A stretch of DNA of 64,000 nucleotides from Streptomyces sp. YIM 130001 (GCF_003574445.1 NZ_KZ984551.1:132262-196261); one strand, 5' to 3'; positions 22,025 to 31,959 are shown, counted from the stretch's first letter. Notes: a model not told the origin generated them from the letters alone. Numbers and translations: made by a program.

Positions 22025-23043
22025 GCCGTCGTCCCTTCGCCCGGCCCGGCCGTCCGCGTGTCTTCGCCCGCGCGCGCGTCGTCCGCGTCGTCGCCCACGC
22101 GCGCGTGGTGCCCCCGCGAGGGACCCGCGTCGCCGCCCGCGTGCGCGGGGGCCTTCGCCGGATCCAGGTCGGCGAGCCACAGCCGCTGCAGCATGTGCCA
22201 GTCCTCCGGATGCTCCCCGATACCCGAGGCGAAGGCATCGGCCAGCGCCTGTGTCATGACAGACGTCTTCTCGGCCCGGGTACCTGACTCGGGGACATCG
22301 ACCGGCGGATGGATCCGGCCCTTCATCACCGGCGAATCGTCGTAGAAGAGCGTCACGGGCAGCAGGACCGCCCCGGTCTGCTGGGCCAGCAGCGCCGGTC
22401 CGGCCGGCATCCGTGCCGTATCGCCGAAGAACGAGACCTCGACGCCGGACGCGGACAGGTCGCGGTCGGCCACCAGGCAGACCAGGCCGCCGGCCCGCAG
22501 GCGCCGCGCGAGAGTGCCGAACGCGGCACCACCGGTGTGCGGCAGCACCTCCATGCCGAGGCTGCCGCGATAGGCGACGAAACGGTCGTACAGGGACTCC
22601 GGTTTCAGCCGCTCCTGCACGGTGGTGAACGGAGTGTCGAGCTTGGCGGTGACCCAGGCACCGGCCAGGTCCCAGTTGCCCAGGTGCGGCAGCGCAGCGA
22701 TCACACCGCGGCCGGAGGCCAGCGCCTCCGTCAGATGGTTCACACCGGTGGGCTCGAAGCCGTCCCGCATGCGCTGCTTGCTCCACGCGGGCAGCCGGAA
22801 GGACTCCATCCAGTACCGCATGTACGACCGCATGCCGGCCCTGGACAGGTCGCGCAGCTGCTCGGGAGACGCATCGGGCACCACGCGCGCGTAGTTGGCC
22901 TCCAGGCGTCGCACCCCGGTGCCGCGGCGGCGCCAGGCCAGGTCGGCGACGGTGCGCCCGAGGCGTACCGCGACGGGTTCGGGGAGCTTCTTGACCGAGC
23001 TCCAGGCGAGCCCGTACAGACCGTCGGTGAGCTTCTCCTTCAC
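22021..23043 (-). CDS. patA: Phosphatidylinositol mannoside acyltransferase
   Basis: 340 residues. Member of the lipid A acyltransferase (HtrB/LpxL) family with the catalytic H-x4-D motif in AALPHLGNWDLAGAW and the downstream VSFFGDTARMPAGPALLA block. It should acylate the mannose of PIM. The C-terminal 50 residues are Ala/Gly/Asp/Arg-rich and low complexity; the 14-bp palindrome CCACGCGCGCGTGG lies within this tail at 22095-22108. Overlaps pgsA and pimA by four bases each, so the three are translationally coupled. Confidence 0.93.
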   Translation of the reverse strand: MKEKLTDGLYGLAWSSVKKLPEPVAVRLGRTVADLAWRRRGTGVRRLEANYARVVPDASPEQLRDLSRAGMRSYMRYWMESFRLPAWSKQRMRDGFEPTGVNHLTEALASGRGVIAALPHLGNWDLAGAWVTAKLDTPFTTVQERLKPESLYDRFVAYRGSLGMEVLPHTGGAAFGTLARRLRAGGLVCLVADRDLSASGVEVSFFGDTARMPAGPALLAQQTGAVLLPVTLFYDDSPVMKGRIHPPVDVPESGTRAEKTSVMTQALADAFASGIGEHPEDWHMLQRLWLADLDPAKAPAHAGGDAGPSRGHHARVGDDADDARAGEDTRTAGPGEGTTA

Positions 23044-23696
23044 GCGGCGCCGCCCTCGGCCGCGGCGGCATCGGCCTCGGCGGCCTCACGGCGCACCGTC
23101 ACGACCCGCTGGCCGAGCGTGATCACGCTGCCGCCGGCCACGATCCACAGCGCGATCGGCAGCAGCACGTCGATGCCGGGAACGCCGAAACCGTGCAGAC
23201 CCGCGAGACCCGCGGCGACCAGCGAGATGACGAGGCGCTCCGCCCGCTCGATGAGCCCGTTGACGGCGACCGGCAGGCCGATCGACTCGCCGCGGGCCTT
23301 CGTGTACGAGACGACCTGACCGCTCGCCAGACAGAAGATCGCCACCGCGCAGAGCAGGTTGTTGTCACCGCTGCCCGCGTACCAGAGCGCGAAGCCGCCG
23401 AAGATCGCACTGTCGGCGACCCGGTCGAGGGTGGAGTCCAGGAACGCTCCCCACCGGCTGGAGACCCCGGCCTGCCGGGCCATGTTCCCGTCGACCAGGT
23501 CCGAGAAGACGAACAGCGTGATGACGATCGTGCCCCAGAAGAACTCCCCCCGGGGGAAGAACACCAGCGCTCCGGCCATCACCCCGGCCGTGCCGATGAG
23601 CGTGACCGCGTCCGGGCTCACCCCCCGACGAAGCAGAAATGCGGCGAACGGCGTGAGGACACGCGTGAAGAATGCACGCGCGTACTTGTTCAGCAT
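23040..23696 (-). CDS. pgsA: CDP-alcohol phosphatidyltransferase (phosphatidylinositol phosphate synthase)
   Basis: 218 residues with six membrane segments. The CDP-alcohol phosphotransferase signature is complete: DLVDGNMAR, a spacer, then GAFLDSTLDR. In actinobacteria the enzyme at this locus joins CDP-diacylglycerol and inositol phosphate, giving the precursor for PimA. First gene of the three-gene operon; a 312-base spacer separates it from the divergent EF-G paralogue. Confidence 0.93.
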   Translation of the reverse strand: MLNKYARAFFTRVLTPFAAFLLRRGVSPDAVTLIGTAGVMAGALVFFPRGEFFWGTIVITLFVFSDLVDGNMARQAGVSSRWGAFLDSTLDRVADSAIFGGFALWYAGSGDNNLLCAVAIFCLASGQVVSYTKARGESIGLPVAVNGLIERAERLVISLVAAGLAGLHGFGVPGIDVLLPIALWIVAGGSVITLGQRVVTVRREAAEADAAAAEGGAA

Positions 23697-24008
23697 GGCC
23701 TTCCCGGGGGGTCGGTGGCCGGCGAGCCCCTACGGCGACCGGCGCTGGCCCATCGTAGTCACGCGCGCGTGGACCCCACCTCCGCAGCCCCCGCCCGGGT
23801 ACGGCGCGGCGCTTGCGCACCGGCGTGGACCGGCCGTGTACCGGCTGCCGGCGATCCCGTGAGACGTATGGACGCGCCCGGACCCGAGTGGAAAGCTCGA
23901 AGGACCGCGGGCGTCGCCGGAGCCGCCCCCGCACGCGGTTCCCGCGTGTCCGCGCCCTCTCCCCCACCGTGCAACGCAATCGGGAGTCATCCCATCGGGA
24001 GGCACAGC
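23697..24008. other. Divergent intergenic region, pgsA / EF-G paralogue
   Basis: No gene seen. It should carry promoters for both directions. On the - strand a TACGAT -10-like hexamer sits near 23754, next to the alternating CACGCGCGCGTGG tract at 23760-23772. A GGGAGG ribosome binding site precedes the + strand ATG at 24009. I see no clear -35 on either side. Confidence 0.35.
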
Positions 24009-26207
24009 ATGGGCGACAAGGCGAGCACACACCCCGGGGCCGCCGGCAGGGCAGCGACGGCCGACCGTCCCGCGTCGATACGGAACGTGGTGCTGGTCGG
24101 CCACAATGGTTCGGGAAAGACGACCCTGGTGGAGGCCCTGGCCCTGACCGCGGGAGCCGTGAACCGCCCGGGGCGCGTGGAGGACGGCACAACCGTCTCG
24201 GACCACGACGAGATCGAGCACCGTCAGCAACGCTCGGTCCAGCTGTCCCTGGTCCCCCTGCACTGGGACGGCATCAAGATCAACCTCATCGACACCCCGG
24301 GCTACGCGGATTTCGTCGGGGAACTCAGGGCCGGTCTGCGCGCCGCGGACGCGGCCCTTTTCGTCGTCTCGGCGGCGGACGGTGTGGACGGCGCGACCCG
24401 CATGGTCTGGGAGGAGTGCGCGGCGGTCGGCATGCCCCGCGCCATCGTCGTCACACACCTGGAGGCGGCCAGGGCCGACTTCACCGAGATGACCCGGATC
24501 TGCGCGGAGGCCTTCGGGGCCGAGGACCCGGACGCCGTACTGCCGCTGTACCTGCCGTTGCACGGGACGCAGGGCGCGGACGGGCACGCTCCGGTAACCG
24601 GTCTCGTCGGCCTGCTCTCGCAGCGGGTCCTCGACTACGCGTCGGGCGAGCGCAAGGAGTCCGAGCCGGATCCCGGCCGGCTGCCGTCGATCGAGGACGC
24701 ACGTAACCGCTTGATCGAGGGGATCATCGCCGAGAGCGAGGACGAGTCCTTGATGGACCGCTACCTCGGCGGCGAGGAGATCGACCACAAGACCCTGGTC
24801 GACGATCTGGAGCGGGCCGTCGCACGCGGCTCCTTCCACCCTGTTCTCGCCGCCGCCCCCGCCGCGGAAGGCGCCCGGCAAGGCATCGGTACGGTCGAAC
24901 TGCTCGAGCTGATCACCGGCGGCTTCCCGACACCTCTGGAACGCGAGGCTCCGCCCGTCACCACTCCGCAGGGCGCCGCGCGTCGTGCGCCCACCTGCGT
25001 TCCCGAGGGGCCGCTCGTCGCCGAGGTGGTGAAGACCTCCTCCGATCCGTACGTGGGCCGGGTGTCCCTGGTGCGGGTCTTCTCCGGCACGCTGCGGCCG
25101 GACGTGACCGTGCACGTTTCGGGGCACGGTCTGGCGGACCGCGGGCACGAGGACCACGACCTGGACGAGCGCATCGGCGCTCTCTCCGCGCCGTTCGGCA
25201 AGCAGCAGCGCGTGCTCTCCTCCTGCATCGCGGGCGATCTGGCCTGTGTGGCGCGGCTGACCCGCGCGGAGACCGGCGACACGCTGTCGAGCAAGGACGA
25301 CCCGCTTCTGATGCAGCCGTGGTCCATGCCGGACCCGCTCCTTCCGCTCGCCATCCAGGCCCACAGCAAGCCGGACGAGGACAAGCTCTCGCAAGGTCTT
25401 TCGCGGCTGGTCGCCGAGGACCCGACCATGCGCCTCGAACACAATCAGGACACCCACCAGGTGGTCCTGTGGTGCCTGGGCGAAGCTCACGCGGACGTCG
25501 CCCTCGAGCGGCTGCGCAGCCGCTACGGCGTACAGGTCGACGTCGTGGCGCACCGGGTTCCGCTGCGCGAGACCTTCGCGGGCAAGGCGGCGGGGCGCGG
25601 ACGGCACGTCAAGCAGTCCGGCGGCCACGGCCAGTACGCCGTCTGCGAGATCGAGGTGGAGCCGCTGCCGGGCGGCGCGGGCATCGAGTTCGTCGACAAG
25701 GTGGTGGGTGGTGCGGTGCCGCGGCAGTTCATTCCCTCGGTGGAGAAGGGCATACGCGCCCAGGCCCAGCGGGGCATCGCCTCCGGACACCCGATCGTGG
25801 ACGTCAAGGTCACCCTTCTCGACGGAAAGGCGCACTCGGTGGACTCCTCCGACGCCGCCTTCCAGACGGCCGGCGCCCTGGCCCTGCGGGAGGCGGCCGC
25901 GGACGCCGCGATCCATCTGCTCGAACCGGTCGCCGAGGTACGGGTCCTGGTGCCCGACGCATTCGTGGGCGCGGTGATGAGCGATCTGGCGGGCCGGCGA
26001 GGCCGAGTGGTCGGCACCGAGCAGTCGCCCGGCGGGCGGACCCTGGTGCGCGCCGAGGTTCCCGACGTCGAGATCGGCCGGTACGCGGTGGACCTGCGCT
26101 CCCTCTCGCACGGCACCGGCCGTTTCGGGCGCAGCTACGTCCGGCACGAGCCGGTGCCCGCGCCGCTCGCGGCCAAACTCCGGGAGGAGACGGAAGAGGC
26201 GGGCTGA
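24009..26207 (+). CDS. Elongation factor G-like protein (EF-G2 type)
   Basis: 732 residues from ATG at 24009 with GGGAGG upstream. Five-domain EF-G architecture: G1 GHNGSGKTTL (31-40), G3 DTPGYADFVGE, domain IV around SGGHGQYAVCEIEVEP and domain V near LEPVAEVRVLVPDAF. The G4 motif, NKMD in true EF-G, reads THLE (IVVTHLEAARAD), losing the Lys and Asp that recognise guanine. It therefore belongs to the EF-G-like paralogues, not the main translocase. Its role may be in stress, recycling or a non-GTP nucleotide function. It is not part of the mycobacterial version of this block. Confidence 0.9.
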   Translation: MGDKASTHPGAAGRAATADRPASIRNVVLVGHNGSGKTTLVEALALTAGAVNRPGRVEDGTTVSDHDEIEHRQQRSVQLSLVPLHWDGIKINLIDTPGYADFVGELRAGLRAADAALFVVSAADGVDGATRMVWEECAAVGMPRAIVVTHLEAARADFTEMTRICAEAFGAEDPDAVLPLYLPLHGTQGADGHAPVTGLVGLLSQRVLDYASGERKESEPDPGRLPSIEDARNRLIEGIIAESEDESLMDRYLGGEEIDHKTLVDDLERAVARGSFHPVLAAAPAAEGARQGIGTVELLELITGGFPTPLEREAPPVTTPQGAARRAPTCVPEGPLVAEVVKTSSDPYVGRVSLVRVFSGTLRPDVTVHVSGHGLADRGHEDHDLDERIGALSAPFGKQQRVLSSCIAGDLACVARLTRAETGDTLSSKDDPLLMQPWSMPDPLLPLAIQAHSKPDEDKLSQGLSRLVAEDPTMRLEHNQDTHQVVLWCLGEAHADVALERLRSRYGVQVDVVAHRVPLRETFAGKAAGRGRHVKQSGGHGQYAVCEIEVEPLPGGAGIEFVDKVVGGAVPRQFIPSVEKGIRAQAQRGIASGHPIVDVKVTLLDGKAHSVDSSDAAFQTAGALALREAAADAAIHLLEPVAEVRVLVPDAFVGAVMSDLAGRRGRVVGTEQSPGGRTLVRAEVPDVEIGRYAVDLRSLSHGTGRFGRSYVRHEPVPAPLAAKLREETEEAG

Positions 26208-26424
26208 GGCACCTCAGGCCGACCGCCGGCGCTGCCCCGTGGCTGAATGACGCCTGTTCAACTCTGTTGCGGCCGACCGTCATTGTGACGTCCCCTGACG
26301 TATGTCAGTGCCCCCCGATACATTGATGATCTGCGGGGCGGGCACGGTGACCTCGGGACCGGAATCCTCAACAGGTCGCCGGGGCAGGCAAGTCGGCAAG
26401 GGCCGCGGCAGCGGCAGTGCGGTG

Positions 26425-28089
26425 ATGGGGGCAGTAGTGGCGGATCTCTTCGACTTCAGGCCCGGTGCGCAGGTGCCGCTGTCGGGCGCGGCAGGCGAGA
26501 CCGCGGCCACGCACGCCCTGGCCTCGGCCGCGTACCGCGACGTGCCGCTCGACGAGATCCTCAAGGCGAACAGCGAATGGCACAAGTCCACGGTGAAGAA
26601 GGGCAAGTTGTCGCTCTTCGCACCGAATCTGGGCGAGGCGTTCTCGCACGCCGTGCAGACCAGGATGCTCGGCGGCGCGCGGAAGCCGCTGATCCAGTCG
26701 TTCGGCATGGAGCCGCAGTCGGTCGTCGAGCACTGCCTCGCGGCGAACGGCATCCGCAAGGCGCGTGACACCCGTCTGACCGGCGTCACCTTCCTGTTCG
26801 GGGTGCTGTTCCTGCCGGGCCTGCTCATCTGGCTGCTCATCTTCCAGATCCGCAAGACGCTGGGCGGCCTCAAGGACCGCCGCATGGCCGCACTGGGCAC
26901 GGCACTCCTGGTGGGCGCCTGCGGTCTCGGGGTCCTGTACCTGGTCAAGCTGCCGTTCACCGGCCTGCTCGGGCTCTACATACGGGCCATGGTCATCGTG
27001 CCGGTGCTCGGCTGGCTGCTCGCCAAGCAGATCTGCGAGCGCACGGCCCGTGACCTGAGGGGGCGCTGGGAGAGCCTGCTCGCGGGCGGTGGCATCGGCC
27101 CCAAGATCCCGGAGGCGGTTCCGAGCACCCCCAACCAGACGGCGGCCGAGCGCCTGCGCCAGAGTCTGGCCCGGCTGACCGCGGAGCAGCATTCGAACTC
27201 GGTCTTCTACGCCGGCCCCAAGGGCATCCTCGGCATGGGAACCCGCTGGGGCAGCTGGCAGCTCGCCGAAGAGCTGATACCCGTGGACGAGAAGTCGGAG
27301 ATCAACCCGTTCCGCAGCTGGGACGTCGTCCGCGCGGTTCACGACCAGCTGCTGCTCCTGGAGCGCGGCCCGCTGCACACCGGGGGCTTCCCGAAGCCGT
27401 CGATACGCCACTGGGTGGTCTCCCCGGTGGGGGAGAACGCGAGCGAGGTGGCCCGCCCCGGCGGGACCGACGTGGAGGCCTTCCAGATCAAGGGCCACGA
27501 GATACAGCGCATCTGCAACGAGCAGCAGTTCGGCAGCGGTGACCGGCACTACCTCGGCGTCCAGTTCGTGCTCTGGGACGGCCAGTTGGTGATCACCATG
27601 CTGATCACGGTGACCGTGCTGCACGAGACGCTGCGCATCGAGGTGACCGGGCACGCGCTCGGGCCGGTGCATCCGCTCTTCACGACCAAGCCGAAGGCCA
27701 AGGTCAAGGAGGTCTCGCGGGCGGTCAAGTTCTGGGAGACCAAGGAGGTCAAGCAGCCGCTCGTCGAGACAGCGGAGGTGGTGCGTCTCGCCGCCCGCGC
27801 GCCCTTCACCTGGTTTCCGCCGCTCCTGAACTACCTGGGCGGCAAGCTGACCCTGCCGGAGCCCTTCGGCCTGCGCCACGCCTGGGCCGACAAGCCCTGG
27901 CGGCACCGTTTCATGGCCGACGACGCACTGCGCGCGGCCACCCCCGTACTGCGTGTGGTGCACGCATCGGCCCTCAGGGTCCTCAAGGAGAACGGCGTGA
28001 ACACCGAGCGCTTCGGCAACCGTTCGCTGTTCCTGAGCAACGTGGTGCAGGAGGCCGCACCCCGCAAGGCGGACGTCTACGACGCGTAG
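26425..28089 (+). CDS. Conserved hypothetical membrane protein
   Basis: 554 residues if translation begins at ATG 26425 (MGAVVADLFDFRPGAQ); GTG at 26422 or 26437 are alternatives and no strong ribosome site decides. Soluble N-terminal 115 residues, then two or three membrane segments (VTFLFGVLFLPGLLIWLLIF; LVGACGLGVLYLVKLPF; IRAMVIVPVLGWLLA), then a long cytoplasmic-looking domain, with a further hydrophobic stretch LVITMLITVTVL. No catalytic motif is recognised. It is conserved among streptomycetes in my recollection. Convergent with the HIT gene. Confidence 0.82.
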   Translation: MGAVVADLFDFRPGAQVPLSGAAGETAATHALASAAYRDVPLDEILKANSEWHKSTVKKGKLSLFAPNLGEAFSHAVQTRMLGGARKPLIQSFGMEPQSVVEHCLAANGIRKARDTRLTGVTFLFGVLFLPGLLIWLLIFQIRKTLGGLKDRRMAALGTALLVGACGLGVLYLVKLPFTGLLGLYIRAMVIVPVLGWLLAKQICERTARDLRGRWESLLAGGGIGPKIPEAVPSTPNQTAAERLRQSLARLTAEQHSNSVFYAGPKGILGMGTRWGSWQLAEELIPVDEKSEINPFRSWDVVRAVHDQLLLLERGPLHTGGFPKPSIRHWVVSPVGENASEVARPGGTDVEAFQIKGHEIQRICNEQQFGSGDRHYLGVQFVLWDGQLVITMLITVTVLHETLRIEVTGHALGPVHPLFTTKPKAKVKEVSRAVKFWETKEVKQPLVETAEVVRLAARAPFTWFPPLLNYLGGKLTLPEPFGLRHAWADKPWRHRFMADDALRAATPVLRVVHASALRVLKENGVNTERFGNRSLFLSNVVQEAAPRKADVYDA

Positions 28090-28119
28090 GAGCGCCCGCA
28101 GAGTGCGGTCCGCGTGCGG

Positions 28120-28668
28120 TCAGTCCACCGGCCAGGCGTCGGCGAGCATCTTCCGGGTGTCCGCAAGCAGTTGCGGAAGCACCTTGGTGTGCCCGACCAC
28201 CGGCATGAAGTTGGTGTCGCCGCCCCATCGCGGCACCACGTGCTGGTGCAGGTGCGCGGCGATGCCGGCGCCCGCCACCGTGCCCTGGTTCATCCCGATG
28301 TTGAATCCGTGCGCGCCGGACGCGGCCCGCAGCGCCGTCATGGCGCGCTTGGTCTGCTCGGCCAGTTCGGCGGTCTCCGCCGCGTTCAACTCGGTGTAGT
28401 CGGCGGTGTGCCGGTACGGCACCACCATCAGGTGTCCGCCGTTGTACGGGTACAGGTTGAGCACCGTGTACACGTGCTCGCCGCGGGTGATGATGAGCCC
28501 GTCCTCGTCGGACTTGGCCGGGATCGCACAGAACGGACAGCCGTCGCCGGCATCGGGCCCACTGGGCTTGTTCTCGCCCTGGATGTAGGCCATCCGGTGG
28601 GGCGTCCACAGGCGCTGGAACGCGTCCTGGGTACCCACTCCGATCTGCTGCTCCGGCTCACTCGTCAT
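28120..28668 (-). CDS. HIT-family nucleotide phosphorylase/hydrolase
   Basis: 182 residues from ATG at 28668; an ATG four codons upstream at 28680 is possible. The histidine triad is AAHLHQHVVPRW. The segment GDGCPFCAIPAKSDEDGLII and the long HIT domain resemble the mycobacterial diadenosine tetraphosphate phosphorylase found in the same gene order (thrS, HIT, pgsA). It probably degrades Ap4A made as a side product by aminoacyl-tRNA synthetases, fitting its place next to thrS. Confidence 0.9.
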   Translation of the reverse strand: MTSEPEQQIGVGTQDAFQRLWTPHRMAYIQGENKPSGPDAGDGCPFCAIPAKSDEDGLIITRGEHVYTVLNLYPYNGGHLMVVPYRHTADYTELNAAETAELAEQTKRAMTALRAASGAHGFNIGMNQGTVAGAGIAAHLHQHVVPRWGGDTNFMPVVGHTKVLPQLLADTRKMLADAWPVD

Positions 28669-28726
28669 GGTGTGCAGCATATGACTTCACGGAGGCGGAC
28701 CGTATCGCCGGGGCCGGACCGGCGCA

Positions 28727-28756
28727 GCCCCCGGAAAGCTGCTGCCTTCCGGGGGC
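28727..28756. terminator. Hairpin terminator downstream of thrS
   Basis: GCCCCCGGAA pairs perfectly with TTCCGGGGGC across a 10-base loop. It sits 26 bases past the thrS stop, before the start of the HIT gene. Confidence 0.75.
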
Positions 28757-28781
28757 CGCGGTCGCCTGGCCGAGTCCGGGC

Positions 28782-30758
28782 TCAGACCTGCACGCGGCGC
28801 TCGACCACGTCGGCCAGCTTGGCCAGTGCGTCCTCGCGCGCGATGCCGTTCTCCTGGGAGCCGTCCCGGTACCGGAACGACACCGTGCCCGCGTTCATGT
28901 CGTCGTCGCCGACGATGACCATGAACGGCACCTTCTGCTTCTGCTGATTGCGGATCTTCTTCTGCATCCGGTCCGACGACGCGTCCACCTCGACCCGCAG
29001 TCCCTTCTTCCGCGCGTCGGCGGCGAACTCCTGCAGGTAGTCGACGTGCGCGTCCCCGACCGGGATACCGACGGCCTGCACGGGAGCCAGCCACGCCGGG
29101 AACGCACCGGCATAGTGCTCGAGGAGCACGGCGAAGAACCGCTCGATCGAGCCGAACAGGGCCCGGTGGATCATGACGGGCCGCTGCTTGGCGCCGTCGG
29201 GCCCGGTGTACTCGAGGTCGAACCGCTCCGGCAGGTTGAAGTCCAGCTGCACGGTGGACATCTGCCAGGTACGACCGATGGCGTCCTTCGCCTGGACGGA
29301 GATCTTCGGGCCGTAGAAGGCGGCGCCGCCCGGGTCCGGTACCAGCGGCAGGCCCTGCTTCTCGGCGACCTGCGCGAGGACCTCGGTGGCTTCCTCCCAG
29401 GCCTGGTCGGAGCCGACGTACTTCTCCGGGTCCTTGGTGGACAGTTCCAGATAGAAGTCGTTGAGGCCGTAGTCACGCAGCAGGCCCAGGACGAAGGTGA
29501 GCGTCTTGTCGAGCTCGTCGGCCATCTGCTCGCGGGTGCAGTAGATGTGCGCGTCGTCCTGGGTGAAGCCGCGGGCCCGGGTCAGACCGTGCACGACGCC
29601 GGACTTCTCGTACCGGTACACCGTGCCGAACTCGAAGAGCCGCAGCGGCAGTTCACGGTACGAGCGACCGCGCGCGTCGAAGATCAGGTTGTGCATCGGG
29701 CAGTTCATGGGCTTGAGGTAGTAGTCCACGCCCTCGTCGAGCTGCATGGGCGGGTACATGCCGTCGGCGTACCAGTCCAGGTGGCCCGAGGTCTCGAAGA
29801 GCTTCCCCTTGGTGGCGTGCGGGGTGTAGACGAACTCGTAGCCCTCCTCCTCGTGCCGGCGGCGCGAGTAGTCCTCCATGACCCGGCGGACGATGCCCCC
29901 CTTGGGGTGGAAGACGGCGAGGCCGGAGCCGATCTGCTCGGGGATGGAGAACAGGTCCAGCTCGTTACCCAGGCGGCGGTGGTCGCGCTTCTCCGCCTCG
30001 GCGAGGAACTCCAGGTGCGCCTTGAGCTCGTCCTTGGTGGGCCAGGCGGTGCCGTAGATGCGCTGCAGCATCGGGTTCTTCTCGCTGCCCCGCCAGTACG
30101 CGGCGGCGTTCCGCATCAGCTTGAACGCCGGGATGTTGCGGGTGGTGGGCAGGTGCGGACCGCGGCAGAGGTCCTTCCAGCACAGGTCGCCGGACTTCGG
30201 GTCGAGGTTGTCGTAGATCGTCAGCTCACCCGCGCCGACCTCGACGTCCGCGCCGTCGTCGCTGGAGGCGGATCCCTTGAGCCCGATCAGCTCCAGCTTG
30301 TACGGCTCGTCGGCCAGCTCCTCGCGGGCGGCCTCGTCGGTCACGACGCGGCGCGAGAAGCGCTGGCCGCGCTTCTGGATCTCCTGCATCTTCTTCTCGA
30401 CGGCCTTGAGGTCCTCGGGGGTGAACGGCTTCTCGACGTCGAAGTCGTAGTAGAAGCCGTCCTTGACCGGCGGGCCGATCCCGAGCTTGGCCTCGGGGAA
30501 CAGCTCCTGCACGGCCTGGGCCATCACGTGCGCGGTGGAGTGGCGCAGGATGTTCAGACCGTCGTCGGAGGAGATCTCGACCGGCTCGACCTCCTCGCCG
30601 TCCTTGATCTCGTGGGCGAGGTCCTTCAGTTCTCCCGCGACACGGGCGGCGATGACGGTGCGCTCGCCGGCGAAGAGCTCGGCGGCCGTAGTGCCCGTCG
30701 TCACCACGCGCTCTTCCCGCTCGGAATCGCGATGGATGATCACACGGACGTCTGACAC
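28782..30758 (-). CDS. thrS: Threonine-tRNA ligase
   Basis: 658 residues from GTG at 30758 ([15 protein letters not shown]), preceded by AGGAGAG. TGS domain, then the second additional domain with the editing HxxxH motif ([14 protein letters not shown]), then the class II core with the zinc Cys in [12 protein letters not shown], motif 2 [12 protein letters not shown], and a C-terminal anticodon-binding domain. I see no T-box leader in the upstream region. Begins the - strand series that includes the HIT gene. Confidence 0.97.
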   Translation of the reverse strand: MSDVRVIIHRDSEREERVVTTGTTAAELFAGERTVIAARVAGELKDLAHEIKDGEEVEPVEISSDDGLNILRHSTAHVMAQAVQELFPEAKLGIGPPVKDGFYYDFDVEKPFTPEDLKAVEKKMQEIQKRGQRFSRRVVTDEAAREELADEPYKLELIGLKGSASSDDGADVEVGAGELTIYDNLDPKSGDLCWKDLCRGPHLPTTRNIPAFKLMRNAAAYWRGSEKNPMLQRIYGTAWPTKDELKAHLEFLAEAEKRDHRRLGNELDLFSIPEQIGSGLAVFHPKGGIVRRVMEDYSRRRHEEEGYEFVYTPHATKGKLFETSGHLDWYADGMYPPMQLDEGVDYYLKPMNCPMHNLIFDARGRSYRELPLRLFEFGTVYRYEKSGVVHGLTRARGFTQDDAHIYCTREQMADELDKTLTFVLGLLRDYGLNDFYLELSTKDPEKYVGSDQAWEEATEVLAQVAEKQGLPLVPDPGGAAFYGPKISVQAKDAIGRTWQMSTVQLDFNLPERFDLEYTGPDGAKQRPVMIHRALFGSIERFFAVLLEHYAGAFPAWLAPVQAVGIPVGDAHVDYLQEFAADARKKGLRVEVDASSDRMQKKIRNQQKQKVPFMVIVGDDDMNAGTVSFRYRDGSQENGIAREDALAKLADVVERRVQV

Positions 30759-31233
30759 CGGTCTCTCCTGCCTGATGGGGGCGCCACAGTGGACACTGCG
30801 CGTCTGAATCGTACCGAGCGGACAGGGCCCACCGCGAAACGGTCGCGCGGGGCCGCCGACGGCAGGCGACAGGCCCGGGTGCCACCCGTCTACCGCAGGG
30901 GCTCTCAGGAGCGAGCCGCCGCCCCGCCCACGACCGCCGCCAGGGTCTGCCCCGCGCGCACGCACGCCGCCCTCGTCATGCGGCCCCGCCCCGCGGCATC
31001 AACCTCGGCCGACGTTGCACGGGGCGGCATCCGTGTGCCCCCGAAAGCCGCGGCCACCTCGATCCTCCGCGCCGCCCGTCAGCTGCGGTGCCCCCGGTCG
31101 GCGTACGGCGCGAACAGGGCGGGTATCACCAGCTCGGGCGATGCGGGCAACATGCGGCCCCGCCAAGGGCGTTGACGGGCGGATGGACACCCTTCGCGCC
31201 ATCCGCCGTGCAGGGACAGGGAGTTGCTTGGCG
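30759..31233. other. 475-base spacer, thrS / exonuclease
   Basis: No convincing gene. An open frame of about 128 codons on the + strand (30789-31175) is Arg/Ala/Pro-rich and reads like GC-biased non-coding DNA. For thrS, a TACGAT hexamer on the - strand at 30808-30813 could be a -10 box; no good -35 accompanies it. The + strand exonuclease has GGGAG ahead of its ATG. Confidence 0.35.
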
Positions 31234-31959
31234 ATGACATCTTGGTACGAGGGTCCCCTGGCCGCGTTCGACATCGAGACCACCGGCGTGGACGTCGAGA
31301 CCGACCGGATCGTGTCGGCCGCCGTAGTGGTGCAGGATTCCGCGGGAGCGCGACCGCGGGTCTCGCGCTGGCTGGTCACCCCGGGCATACCGGTGCCGCG
31401 CGCGGCGACCGCACTGCACGGGCTCACCGAGGACCGGCTCTGCCGCGAGGGCCGCTGGCCGGCCCCGGTGATGGAGGAGATCGGCCGCGAACTCGCCGAA
31501 CTCAGCGCTGCGGGCAAGCCGTTGGTGGTGATGAACGCCCCGTTCGATCTCACGCTGCTCGACCGCGAGTTACGCCGCCATCGGGCTTCCTCACTGGCCC
31601 GCTACCTGGAGAACCGTCCGCTGTGCGTGCTCGACCCCCGGGTCATCGACAGGCATCTCGACCGTCACCGCAAGGGCCGACGCACCCTGACCGACCTGTG
31701 CGCGGAGTACGGCGTACGCCGGGACGAGGCGCACGACGCGACCGCCGACGCCCATGCGGCGATGGAGGTGGCACGGGCCGTCGGCCGCCGGTTCGCCGAG
31801 CGATTGGAGCCCATGTCGCCGGCCGAACTCCACGCGCGGCAGGCGGTGTGGCACGCGGCCCAGGCGCGCGGCCTCGAGGAGTGGTTCGCACGCAGCGGCT
31901 CGACGGAGTCGGTCGATCCGGCATGGCCGATGCGCCCGGAACTGCGCGCGGCGGCCTGA
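31234..31959 (+). CDS. DnaQ-like 3'-5' exonuclease, TTA-containing
   Basis: 241 residues from ATG at 31234. DEDD exonuclease fold: Exo I AAFDIETTGVD (catalytic Asp and Glu), Exo II VVMNAPFDLTLLDREL, Exo III HDATADAHAAMEVAR. It resembles the proofreading epsilon subunit of DNA polymerase III, but as a stand-alone protein its role (proofreading, repair or RNA trimming) is open. The gene contains a TTA leucine codon at 31570-31572 (codon 113), so its translation should depend on the bldA tRNA in Streptomyces. A frame extending upstream to 31015 looks non-coding. Confidence 0.9.
   Translation: MTSWYEGPLAAFDIETTGVDVETDRIVSAAVVVQDSAGARPRVSRWLVTPGIPVPRAATALHGLTEDRLCREGRWPAPVMEEIGRELAELSAAGKPLVVMNAPFDLTLLDRELRRHRASSLARYLENRPLCVLDPRVIDRHLDRHRKGRRTLTDLCAEYGVRRDEAHDATADAHAAMEVARAVGRRFAERLEPMSPAELHARQAVWHAAQARGLEEWFARSGSTESVDPAWPMRPELRAAA

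Noticed and set aside
30759..31000. T-box regulation of thrS
   Set aside because: No T-box consensus or specifier hairpin is seen upstream of the GTG; the candidate -10 is only about 50 bases away.
30789..31175. 128-codon frame between thrS and the exonuclease
   Set aside because: Composition is that of translated non-coding GC-rich DNA, with no ribosome site and no motif.
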